20,965 nt of DNA from an uncultured Porphyromonadaceae bacterium. Its GTDB lineage: Bacteria; Bacteroidota; Bacteroidia; Bacteroidales; Muribaculaceae. Location of the stretch: NCBI GenBank assembly GCA_900544305.1, contig UQUV01000048.1, positions 1 to 20,965 of the forward strand. The letters run 5' to 3'. Position 1 is the stretch's first letter, and the number at the start of each line of letters is the position of its first letter. Position numbers and translations under genes: made by a program. Under the pieces are notes generated by a model. The model was not told the DNA's origin, did no database searches, and worked only from the letters and a program-made list of their open reading frames with translations. Positions 7,748 through 14,339 of the stretch are shown piece by piece.

Positions 7748-9328
7748 GTGGCAAGTTTAGAATCAGAAATTCAACGCAGGCGCACATTCGCCATTATTAG
7801 TCACCCGGATGCCGGTAAAACGACTTTGACGGAAAAGTTGCTTTTGTTCGGTGGTGCTATCCATGTGGCGGGTGCCGTTAAATCAAACAAAATCAAGAAA
7901 ACCGCAACTTCCGACTGGATGGAAATCGAAAAGCAGCGTGGTATCTCCGTAGCGACTTCCGTGATGGGATTCAACTATGGCGACTATAAAATCAACATCC
8001 TTGACACTCCCGGTCACCAGGACTTTGCGGAAGACACTTACCGCACGCTGACGGCTGTCGACAGCGTTATCATCGTGGTCGATGTGGCAAAGGGTGTGGA
8101 GCAGCAGACCCGCAAGCTGATGGAAGTGTGCCGCATGCGCAAGACGCCAGTGATTATTTTCGTCAACAAACTTGACCGCGAAGGTCGTGACCCGTTTGAC
8201 ATTCTCGACGAACTGGAAAGCGAATTGAAAATCAAGGTACGCCCGTTGAGCTGGCCGATTAATATCGGTGCGCATTTCAAAGGTGTGTACAATATATATG
8301 AAAAGAGTCTTGACCTGTTTACTCCGAACAAGCAGCGCGTGACGGAACGTGTGGAGATTTCGGATGTGAACGACAAGGCGATTGACGAGAACGTGGGCGA
8401 CGCTGACGCAAAACGCCTGCGTGACGATTTGGAACTTATCGACGGCGTATATCCGGAATTCAACGAGGCCGACTATTTGAAGGGCGAGGTTGCTCCTGTG
8501 TTCTTCGGTTCGGCGTTGAATACGTTCGGTGTGAAAGAGCTTCTCGACTGTTTCGTGAAGATTGCTCCGGCTCCGCGTCCGGTGGTAGCCGAAGAGCGTG
8601 AGGTGCATCCGGAAGAACCGGGATTTACGGGATTCGTGTTCAAGATTCACGCGAATATGGACCCGAACCACCGCAGCTGTATCGCTTTCGTGAAGGTATG
8701 TTCCGGCAAGTTTGAACGCAATGCCAACTACAAGCATATCCGTTCCGGAAAGATGATGCGCTTTGCCGCTCCGACTGCGTTTATGGCGCAAAAGAAATCG
8801 GTGGTCGACGAGGCTTATCCGGGCGACATTGTCGGTATTCCTGACACGGGCAACTTTAAAATCGGCGATACGCTGACTTCGGGCGAAGAACTCCACTTCA
8901 AGGGCTTGCCGAGCTTCTCTCCGGAAATGTTCAAGTATATTGAAAACACCGACCCGATGAAGACGAAGCAACTCAACAAGGGTATCGAGCAGTTGATGGA
9001 CGAAGGCGTGGCGCAATTGTTTATCAACCAGTTCAACGGCCGCAAGCTGATTGGTACAGTCGGCCAGTTGCAGTTTGAGGTTATCCAGTACCGTTTGCTC
9101 AACGAGTACGGCGCACAGTGCCGTTGGGAACCGATTAACCTTTATAAGGCATGTTGGATTGAAAGCGACGATGCCGAAGCATTGGCGGCATTCAAGAAGC
9201 GCAAACACCAGTTTATGGCAGTAGACCGCGAAGGCCGCGACGTGTTCCTTGCCGATTCCGGCTACGTGCTGCAAATGGCACAGAGCGACTTCCCGAAAAT
9301 CCGCTTCCATTTCACTTCCGAATTCTAA
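7748..9328 (+). CDS. prfC: Peptide chain release factor 3 (RF-3), GTPase
   Basis: A 526-residue translational GTPase that recycles class I release factors (RF1/RF2) from the ribosome after termination. The motifs are the P-loop SHPDAGKTT (18-26), switch I RGISVATS (64-71), G3 DTPGHQDF (86-93) and G4 NKLD (140-143). The rest matches RF-3 domains II and III in length and content (GFVFKIHANMDPNHR, GTVGQLQFEVIQYRL). The start is GTG at 7748, which places the EIQRRRTFAIISHPDAG stretch at the position usual for RF-3. It is the last gene of the unit; a strong terminator follows 31 bases after the stop. Confidence 0.95.
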   Translation: MASLESEIQRRRTFAIISHPDAGKTTLTEKLLLFGGAIHVAGAVKSNKIKKTATSDWMEIEKQRGISVATSVMGFNYGDYKINILDTPGHQDFAEDTYRTLTAVDSVIIVVDVAKGVEQQTRKLMEVCRMRKTPVIIFVNKLDREGRDPFDILDELESELKIKVRPLSWPINIGAHFKGVYNIYEKSLDLFTPNKQRVTERVEISDVNDKAIDENVGDADAKRLRDDLELIDGVYPEFNEADYLKGEVAPVFFGSALNTFGVKELLDCFVKIAPAPRPVVAEEREVHPEEPGFTGFVFKIHANMDPNHRSCIAFVKVCSGKFERNANYKHIRSGKMMRFAAPTAFMAQKKSVVDEAYPGDIVGIPDTGNFKIGDTLTSGEELHFKGLPSFSPEMFKYIENTDPMKTKQLNKGIEQLMDEGVAQLFINQFNGRKLIGTVGQLQFEVIQYRLLNEYGAQCRWEPINLYKACWIESDDAEALAAFKKRKHQFMAVDREGRDVFLADSGYVLQMAQSDFPKIRFHFTSEF

Positions 9329-9359
9329 AGCAACTAAATCTACATTAATATATCCAAAG

Positions 9360-9386
9360 GCTGTCGCATGTGCGACAGCTTTTTTT
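9360..9386 (+). terminator. Rho-independent terminator after prfC
   Basis: GCTGTCGCA (9360-9368) and TGCGACAGC (9371-9379) form a perfect 9-bp stem around a two-base loop (in practice a 4-base loop after opening one pair), followed by seven T (9380-9386). Confidence 0.92.
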
Positions 9387-9424
9387 ATGAATGCACTGCA
9401 TCTTAACAAAATTGCTCAAACAAG

Positions 9425-9459
9425 TTTGGCACTTTTGTCTTCGATTTGCACTATCTTTG
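9425..9459 (+). promoter_or_regulatory. Putative promoter of the Ntn-hydrolase unit
   Basis: TATCTTTG (9452-9459) is a good -7 box 25 bases before the ATG at 9485. TTTG at 9425-9428 could be the -33 element with a 23-base spacer, slightly long. It lies just after the prfC terminator, as expected for a new unit. Confidence 0.55.
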
Positions 9460-9484
9460 CAGACGGATTAAACAAGGAATTGCT

Positions 9485-10594
9485 ATGAAAAAAATTATAC
9501 TTTCACTGGCGTTGGCTTTGACGGGATTTGTCGGGGCGTATGCCTGTACTTCTGCCATTATTTCCGGACGATTGACGGAAAATGGACGACCTTTGTTGTG
9601 GAAAAACCGTGACACTTCGGACTTGAACAACAAAGTGGAGAAAATCGAGTCGAAGGACGGCAGCTATGAGTATGTGGCTGTCTATAACGGGCGTGATACG
9701 GACTGCAAGGAGGCATGGGTAGGCTTCAACAGTGTGGGCTTTGCCATTATGAACACGGCTTCCTACAACCTGAAGGACGACGATGTGAAGGAAATGGATA
9801 AGGAAGGCTTGGTAATGAGCCGGGCGTTGGCATTGTGTCGCACGGTCGACGATTTCGAACGTCTGTTGGCGGAGTTGCCGAAACCGTTGGGCGTGGAGGC
9901 CAATTTCGGGGTAATCGATGCGGAAGGCAATGCCGCCTATTTTGAAACGGACAACTGGAAGTGCAAGCGTTTTGATGTCGACGATACGGAAGAGGGCTAC
10001 ATCGTGCGTACCAACTATTCGAAGTCGGGTCGCAAGGATGAGGGCTACGGATATATCCGTGAGGAAAATGCGGAAACGCTGCTCGCTCCCTATATCGCTG
10101 CCCGAAACGTGACTCCGGCAGTGTTTACGGAGGGGCTTTCCCGTTCGTTCTACCATTCGTTGATGGGCAAGGACATGGCTACGTTGGGATTGGAATGGGT
10201 GGTGGACCGTGATTTCATTCCGCGTATGAGCACATCGGCTTCGGTGGTTGTCGAAGGTGTGCTGCCGGGTGAACCTGCCGAACTGACTACGATGTGGACC
10301 GTATTGGGCTATCCTCCTTGCGGAGTGGTGGAGCCGGTATGGATGTGGGATGTTCCTGCCTACCTTCGTGCCGACAAGACAACGGGGCGTGCGCCGGCCT
10401 GCGAGCGTGCCAACGAACGGAAAGCACAGGTTTTCTCCCTCACGCGCGACCGTGGCGAAAACTATCTGAACATCGGCGTGCTGTTCCGTGCCGACGGAAA
10501 GGGCATCAGCCAACTGACTACGAAACAAAGCATTGAAAACTATAAAAAAGGATACGAAAAATTAGAACAGAAAAGAAAGGAAGTTAAGAAATGA
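9485..10594 (+). CDS. Secreted Ntn-type linear amide C-N hydrolase (C45/choloylglycine-hydrolase-like)
   Basis: A 369-residue exported protein. The start at ATG 9485 gives a clean signal peptide (MKKIILSLALALTGFVGAYA) ending directly before Cys21. CTSAIISG is the expected N-terminal nucleophile of Ntn hydrolases, exposed by signal-peptide removal. Downstream, NGRPLLWKNRDTSD resembles the conserved N-R-D segment of the C45 acyltransferase / choloylglycine hydrolase / C69 superfamily, and VGFNSVGFAIMNTASYN and VEANFGVIDAEGNAAYFET fit the same fold. It probably hydrolyses an amide or peptide bond in the periplasm; the substrate is unknown, and bile-salt or penicillin hydrolysis should not be assumed. 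Its stop overlaps the next start (ATGA), indicating translational coupling to the DUF486 gene. Confidence 0.78.
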   Translation: MKKIILSLALALTGFVGAYACTSAIISGRLTENGRPLLWKNRDTSDLNNKVEKIESKDGSYEYVAVYNGRDTDCKEAWVGFNSVGFAIMNTASYNLKDDDVKEMDKEGLVMSRALALCRTVDDFERLLAELPKPLGVEANFGVIDAEGNAAYFETDNWKCKRFDVDDTEEGYIVRTNYSKSGRKDEGYGYIREENAETLLAPYIAARNVTPAVFTEGLSRSFYHSLMGKDMATLGLEWVVDRDFIPRMSTSASVVVEGVLPGEPAELTTMWTVLGYPPCGVVEPVWMWDVPAYLRADKTTGRAPACERANERKAQVFSLTRDRGENYLNIGVLFRADGKGISQLTTKQSIENYKKGYEKLEQKRKEVKK

Positions 10595-10974
10595 GTGCTT
10601 CGATTATGACAATCATTATGTTGGTGATTTCCAACATTTTTATGACATTGGCCTGGTACGGCCACTTGCGTTTGGGCGAAATGGGCATCAGCAAGAACTG
10701 GCCTTTGTGGGGCGTAATTCTGTTTTCATGGATGATAGCTCTTGCCGAATATGCGTTTCAGGTACCGGCCAACCGTATGGGCTATATTGGCAACGGCGGT
10801 CCGTTTACGCTCGTACAGCTGAAGGTGCTTCAGGAAGCCATTACATTGGTGGTGTTTACGCTGGTGGCAACCTTCCTGTTTCAGGGACAGTCCATCAAAT
10901 GGAACCATGCCGTAGCGTTTCTTTTGCTGATTGGTGCAGTGTACTTCTCGTTCCTTGACACATCGAAGTCTTGA
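10591..10974 (+). CDS. DUF486 / DMT-like small membrane protein
   Basis: A 127-residue integral membrane protein with four predicted transmembrane helices (about residues 4-24, 36-55, 76-97, 103-121). It matches the DUF486 family of the drug/metabolite transporter superfamily (AWYGHLRL, then WGVILFSWMIALAEYAFQVPANR and KVLQEAITLVVFTLVA). No transport substrate is known. It overlaps the upstream hydrolase by ATGA and the downstream gene by TGATG, so all three are probably translated from one message. Confidence 0.85.
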   Translation: MSASIMTIIMLVISNIFMTLAWYGHLRLGEMGISKNWPLWGVILFSWMIALAEYAFQVPANRMGYIGNGGPFTLVQLKVLQEAITLVVFTLVATFLFQGQSIKWNHAVAFLLLIGAVYFSFLDTSKS

Positions 10975-11471
10975 TGGAAAACGTCGTCACGCAGGCATAT
11001 AAAATTTCGGCGTCCGACTACATGAAAGTGCTGTTTCCGGCCTATCTGTCGGACAAGTGGTACGTTTTTGTGCTGCTTCTTGCGCCGTTCGTCGCGTTGA
11101 CGTTTGTCAATGTGAATTTCATATATGTCGCGTTGATGGTGCTTTTTTTCATCTTCCCGATGATGCTTTCGTTCGTCTATTTCTTCTATGCGTTCAGCGA
11201 AGAATGTGTTGACTCTATCCGCCGCTGTCGGGTAACGCTTGACGATAACGGCATGCGGCGCACGTTTCTCGACGACGAGGATGCGCCCAAGGCGGAAAAG
11301 CATTACGGTTGGAATGAGTTTGGCGGCTTTGTGGCCGATAGCCGACAGTTGCGTCTGCTGGCAAAAGGAAAGAAATACCGCTACCAGTTGGTGCCGTTCG
11401 AGGCTTTTGAATCGGCCGACGACTATCGCCGGGCGGTGGAGATACTGACAAAATATTTACCAGACAACTAA
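10974..11471 (+). CDS. YcxB-like membrane protein
   Basis: A 165-residue protein with an N-terminal amphipathic segment, two adjacent transmembrane helices (about residues 29-46 and 49-74) and a cytoplasmic C-terminal beta-rich domain (CRVTLDDNGMRRTF, HYGWNEFGGFVADSRQLRLL, RYQLVPFEAF). This layout resembles the YcxB-like family, of unknown function. The ATG at 10974 shares its A with the upstream TGA, which makes it the natural start; a TTG one codon earlier is less likely. The next gene begins 15 bases later. The call is by layout and general pattern. Confidence 0.65.
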   Translation: MENVVTQAYKISASDYMKVLFPAYLSDKWYVFVLLLAPFVALTFVNVNFIYVALMVLFFIFPMMLSFVYFFYAFSEECVDSIRRCRVTLDDNGMRRTFLDDEDAPKAEKHYGWNEFGGFVADSRQLRLLAKGKKYRYQLVPFEAFESADDYRRAVEILTKYLPDN

Positions 11472-11486
11472 TAAATCAATTCTATT

Positions 11487-12434
11487 ATGAGAAAAAACAT
11501 TTACACATTTCTGGCAATGATTGCCATGGGCACGGCTGTGGCCGGGGCCGAAGTGCTGTTGGAAGAAAATTTCGATTATCCACAGGGAGAATTCCCGTTG
11601 GAAGAAAGCGGTTGGTACACGCAATGGGGCGAAGCCTCGTCGCTTTCAATCGGCGAAGGGCTGACCTTTGATGGCTATGCCTGCTCGGGAGTGGGCAGCG
11701 GTGTAGTGATTGACGCTGACGACAGCAATAATCCTCACCGTGCATTCAAGCAGGTGACCGAGGGTAACGTGTATGTGGCATTTATGCTTCGTCCGTTCAC
11801 TGTTTACAAGAAAGGTTATTTCCTGACTTTGCGTGATAGCGATAGCTATTCATTCAATTTCAACGGCCGTGTGTCGGTCAACGAGAGCGGACAGCTCGGA
11901 CTGACTTTTGCCAACAATCAGAACGCTGTGTATGCCGATGAAGTGCTCGACGGCAATACGACTTATCTCGTTGTGTTGAAATACGCCATCGTTGAAGGAA
12001 AGAACAACGACAACGTGTCGCTCTACTGCTTCGACAAGATGCCGGACGCTGAACCGGCTACTCCGCTTGTCGGTCCGCTGTCCGATGCCGCCAAGGTGGA
12101 CATCAATCCTGCCAACATAGCGTTGCGCGGCTATGCCGATGCCGAAAAAGTAGAACTGATGCTCGACGGTATCCGAGTGGCGACAACATGGGACGAAGCT
12201 CTTGGCAAACAGGCTTCAGCCGAAACGGTGAAGGCCGACGGCGTGTCGGTTGTCGGACTGAAAGGCGCATTGCAACTGACTGCCGGCAAGGCGGACGATT
12301 GCGCGGTCTATACCCTCGACGGTCGTCAGGTCGGACGCTACGAAGTGGCTGCCGGAACAACTTCCGTAGCACTGCCTCAAGGGTTGTATGTCGTTAAATT
12401 TGGCACTCAGACCTTTAAGGCCGTGGTGCGATAA
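11487..12434 (+). CDS. Secreted protein with a Por/T9SS-like C-terminal tail
   Basis: A 315-residue exported protein. A signal peptide (MRKNIYTFLAMIAMGTAVAGA) is followed by a beta-rich region (EENFDYPQGEFPLEESGW to about residue 230) that looks like a LamG/jelly-roll-type domain, with VYVAFMLRPF and LDGIRVATTW. The last 44 residues (VYTLDGRQVGRYEVAAG, then LPQGLYVVKFGTQTFKAVVR) resemble the Por secretion system C-terminal sorting domain of Bacteroidota, which sends proteins through the type IX system to the cell surface. No T9SS genes are in this window, so export by that route is an inference. It lies 15 bases after the YcxB-like gene and is probably the last gene of the unit. Confidence 0.7.
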   Translation: MRKNIYTFLAMIAMGTAVAGAEVLLEENFDYPQGEFPLEESGWYTQWGEASSLSIGEGLTFDGYACSGVGSGVVIDADDSNNPHRAFKQVTEGNVYVAFMLRPFTVYKKGYFLTLRDSDSYSFNFNGRVSVNESGQLGLTFANNQNAVYADEVLDGNTTYLVVLKYAIVEGKNNDNVSLYCFDKMPDAEPATPLVGPLSDAAKVDINPANIALRGYADAEKVELMLDGIRVATTWDEALGKQASAETVKADGVSVVGLKGALQLTAGKADDCAVYTLDGRQVGRYEVAAGTTSVALPQGLYVVKFGTQTFKAVVR

Positions 12435-12483
12435 AATTCCAACTTTTTTGCTTTTACACAACCCGAAATCAGATTTTTTTGTG

Positions 12484-12491
12484 TAAGTTTG
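12484..12491 (+). promoter_or_regulatory. Putative -7 element for the DUF3127 gene
   Basis: TAAGTTTG matches TAnnTTTG and lies 31 bases before the ATG at 12523. No convincing -33 element stands at the usual distance; the nearest T-runs are at 12444-12450 and 12474-12480. Confidence 0.4.
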
Positions 12492-12522
12492 TAGACTTGA
12501 AAATTAAGCATTAAAGATATAT

Positions 12523-12909
12523 ATGGAAGTAATTGGAAAAATCATTCATGTGTTGCCGTTGCAAAGCGGAACATCGCAAGCCGGAAACCAGTGGAAAAAG
12601 CAGGAATATGTGTTGGAAACGGAAGACGCATATCCTAAGAAAGTTTGTTTTGACTTCTTTGGTGATCGCGTAGACCAGTTCCCGTTGGCTATCGGCGACC
12701 GTGTTCGTTTGAATTTCGATATCGAAAGTCGCGAATATCAAGGCCGTTGGTACACAAGCATCCGTGGTTGGAAGGCTGAAAAAATCGATGCACAGGCTAT
12801 GGTGGCCGCTCCTGCACCGATGGCTGCTCCTCAGCAGGCTGTACCGGCACCTCCTCCTGCAATGACCGACTTTACACAAACATCGGACAACGACGACCTC
12901 CCGTTCTAA
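12523..12909 (+). CDS. DUF3127 OB-fold-like protein with SSB-like acidic C-terminal tip
   Basis: A 128-residue cytosolic protein. Residues 1-88 match DUF3127, a Bacteroidota family without defined function. The pattern (EVIGKIIHVLPLQSG, QEYVLETEDAYPKKVCFDFFG, IGDRVRLNFDIESREYQGRWY) reads like a small OB-fold beta barrel. Residues 89-115 are an Ala/Pro/Gln-rich flexible linker. The protein ends SDNDDLPF, which looks like the acidic DDxPF tip of single-stranded DNA-binding proteins that recruits repair and replication partners. The same three-part layout as SSB suggests a nucleic-acid role, though I cannot see it binding DNA. It has its own terminator and is probably monocistronic. Confidence 0.85.
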   Translation: MEVIGKIIHVLPLQSGTSQAGNQWKKQEYVLETEDAYPKKVCFDFFGDRVDQFPLAIGDRVRLNFDIESREYQGRWYTSIRGWKAEKIDAQAMVAAPAPMAAPQQAVPAPPPAMTDFTQTSDNDDLPF

Positions 12910-12932
12910 TCCTCGCGAGGCCAAAATACACG

Positions 12933-12973
12933 GCAACTCTCTGACTGTAAAATGTCGGGGAGTTGCTGTTTTA
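12933..12973 (+). terminator. Rho-independent terminator after the DUF3127 gene
   Basis: 12933-12945 pairs with 12954-12966 over 13 bp with two G-U pairs and no mismatch (8-base loop), followed by a short T-rich tail (TGTTTTA). Confidence 0.82.
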
Positions 12974-13069
12974 TGTATAAAAGAAATGGTATATGGTTAT
13001 TGTTTGTGAATAATTGGCCTTTGTAAGAAAATAAGTGTCATATTATTAGGTAGACTGGTTTTATTCGTC

Positions 13070-13077
13070 TATATTTG
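13070..13077 (+). promoter_or_regulatory. Putative -7 element of the structured leader/sRNA
   Basis: TATATTTG matches the Bacteroidota -7 consensus. Transcription would begin at about 13084, just at the structured element. No good -33 TTTG is visible at the right distance, so confidence is modest. Confidence 0.4.
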
Positions 13078-13079
13078 TT

Positions 13080-13186
13080 GCATAAGGAAAAAGAACAACC
13101 CGATTAGCTTTGGGTACAAGTCTTTTCCGATGGATGACTTATGCGGTGTATAGTTTTTTTCAGAAACCTATACACCGCATTTTTTA
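13080..13186 (+). ncRNA. Candidate structured leader (attenuator) or small RNA ending in a strong terminator
   Basis: Nested pairings are visible: GCATAAG (13080-13086) with CTTATGC (13138-13144); GAAAAAG (13087-13093) with CTTTTC (13122-13127) with one A bulged; and ACCC (13098-13101) with GGGT (13112-13115). The last four bases of the outer stem (13141-13144) are also the first bases of the terminator stem that follows, so the two structures exclude each other. That is the geometry of a transcription attenuator for the lipoprotein gene at 13210. The alternative is an independent RNA of about 100 bases. No known riboswitch class is recognised. Confidence 0.4.
13141..13186 (+). terminator. 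Rho-independent terminator upstream of the lipoprotein gene
   Basis: ATGCGGTGTATAG (13141-13153) and CTATACACCGCAT (13168-13180) form a perfect 13-bp stem with a 14-base loop, followed by TTTTTT. It ends 23 bases before the ATG at 13210, so it stands between any promoter near 13070 and the gene. Confidence 0.88.
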
Positions 13187-13209
13187 TACACATTTTAATA
13201 CATATCATT

Positions 13210-14172
13210 ATGAAAAATTTGTTTTTAGGAGCATTGGTTCTGTTACTGGGCGCTACATCATGTGCCGACGATGAAAGAAACGAACCGCAACAGCCGGAAG
13301 AAAATTTCGCAACCCCGGAAGTGAGAGCAAGAATCACCGAACAGGTAGGAGAGGATCTTCCATTCACTGGAATTCTTGAGATATATCCGTGTTATGCAGG
13401 CGGGTCTGGTTATTTCGGAAATTACATCAACGGAGAACTGACCATATTCAATGGGTTCTATACGATTGTAAAAGGCGATGTTTTTGGAAACACTAACCGT
13501 CGTATCCACCTTCCGATAGGTACTTACAATATGGTTTACTGGGGAACTCCCAAGCATGAGGAGCCCATTCACAACTCTCCCGAGATGCAGCAGTCAGGAT
13601 TGACAAAGGGTGCCGACCTGTCAGAGATGTACTTCAGTCTTCGCCCTTACGGCGACGGCACCTACAAGCCGGTTTATGATCTTGTGCATGCCGTTCAGGA
13701 AACTCAAGTGGGAGTGGAAGACCTTCAGACGGATCTTGTCCGTGTAAGCGCAGGGTTGGTTGTCAACCTCAGACAGAAAAACAATGCCGTGTTCAACGAA
13801 CATGTGAAGGACGTGAAGGTGCATATAGGAAGCATCGCTGAAAAGTTGAACTTCTATACTGCGGAACCGGTTAATCAGACAAAAACTGTTCGCTTTGACC
13901 TTACCCGTTCCGACGACGACAGACTGATGAGCAATGCAACGGTGATGTTGTTCCCTTCCGGTCCGAATCCGAAATTGGAACTGATAATCACACTGGCCGA
14001 CAATTCCGTTCACCGGTTGTCACAAACCTTGAACTCTTCGCTTTCGGCGAACACGCTGCTGACTCTGGATGTCGTTATCGGCGAAATCCTACCCGAAGGC
14101 AACCCCGGCGACTTTACGATTTCCGATTGGGACGAGAAAAACGAAACAATCGAATTCCCGGTAGTCGAATAG
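13210..14172 (+). CDS. Lipoprotein resembling FimB/Mfa2 fimbrial accessory subunits
   Basis: A 320-residue exported lipoprotein. The start at ATG 13210 gives a textbook lipoprotein signal (MKNLFLGALVLLLGATSC, lipidated Cys18); an earlier in-frame ATG at 13141 lies in a terminator stem and is rejected. The mature part is beta-rich with LPIGTYNMVYWGTP, LVRVSAGLVVNLRQ and the ending FTISDWDEKNETIEFPV. These recall the FimB/Mfa2 family of Bacteroidales fimbrial anchors and accessory subunits. No other fimbrial genes flank it, so a solitary fimbrillin-like surface lipoprotein is the safest reading. It may be controlled by the structured leader just upstream. The family assignment is tentative; the lipoprotein call is firm. 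Confidence 0.65.
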   Translation: MKNLFLGALVLLLGATSCADDERNEPQQPEENFATPEVRARITEQVGEDLPFTGILEIYPCYAGGSGYFGNYINGELTIFNGFYTIVKGDVFGNTNRRIHLPIGTYNMVYWGTPKHEEPIHNSPEMQQSGLTKGADLSEMYFSLRPYGDGTYKPVYDLVHAVQETQVGVEDLQTDLVRVSAGLVVNLRQKNNAVFNEHVKDVKVHIGSIAEKLNFYTAEPVNQTKTVRFDLTRSDDDRLMSNATVMLFPSGPNPKLELIITLADNSVHRLSQTLNSSLSANTLLTLDVVIGEILPEGNPGDFTISDWDEKNETIEFPVVE

Positions 14173-14214
14173 GCCACAGAGAGCAAGTTGTAAAAACGAA
14201 GAGGATGGTATAAC

Positions 14215-14253
14215 GGGCCTTATCATAGTCTTGAAAGGTGTTGAATAAGGCCC
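14215..14253. terminator. Inverted repeat, probable terminator after the lipoprotein gene
   Basis: GGGCCTTAT (14215-14223) and ATAAGGCCC (14245-14253) form a perfect 9-bp stem with a 21-base loop. The following sequence is only moderately T-rich, so it is a weak terminator by pattern. It also marks the change from ordinary to A+T-rich sequence. Confidence 0.55.
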
Positions 14254-14339
14254 ATTTATGTTTCTAAGGTGATTTACTTTTAAGTTACTCTCTTTAAAAT
14301 GTTGTATTTTTACAAATATTTTATAAGCATAAGATACTT

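Noticed and set aside
7883..9409. 508-residue open frame on the minus strand opposite prfC
   Set aside because: Lies antisense to a confidently identified RF-3 gene; its composition (His/Arg/Phe-rich, no domain) is typical of an antisense shadow.
9503..10528. 341-residue minus-strand frame opposite the Ntn hydrolase
   Set aside because: Antisense shadow, with no recognisable domain and crossing the signal-peptide region of the real gene.
13130..13153. Seven-codon ORF (MDDLCGV) in the structured leader, as an attenuation peptide
   Set aside because: It has no run of regulatory codons and such a short frame is likely by chance; kept only as a remark.
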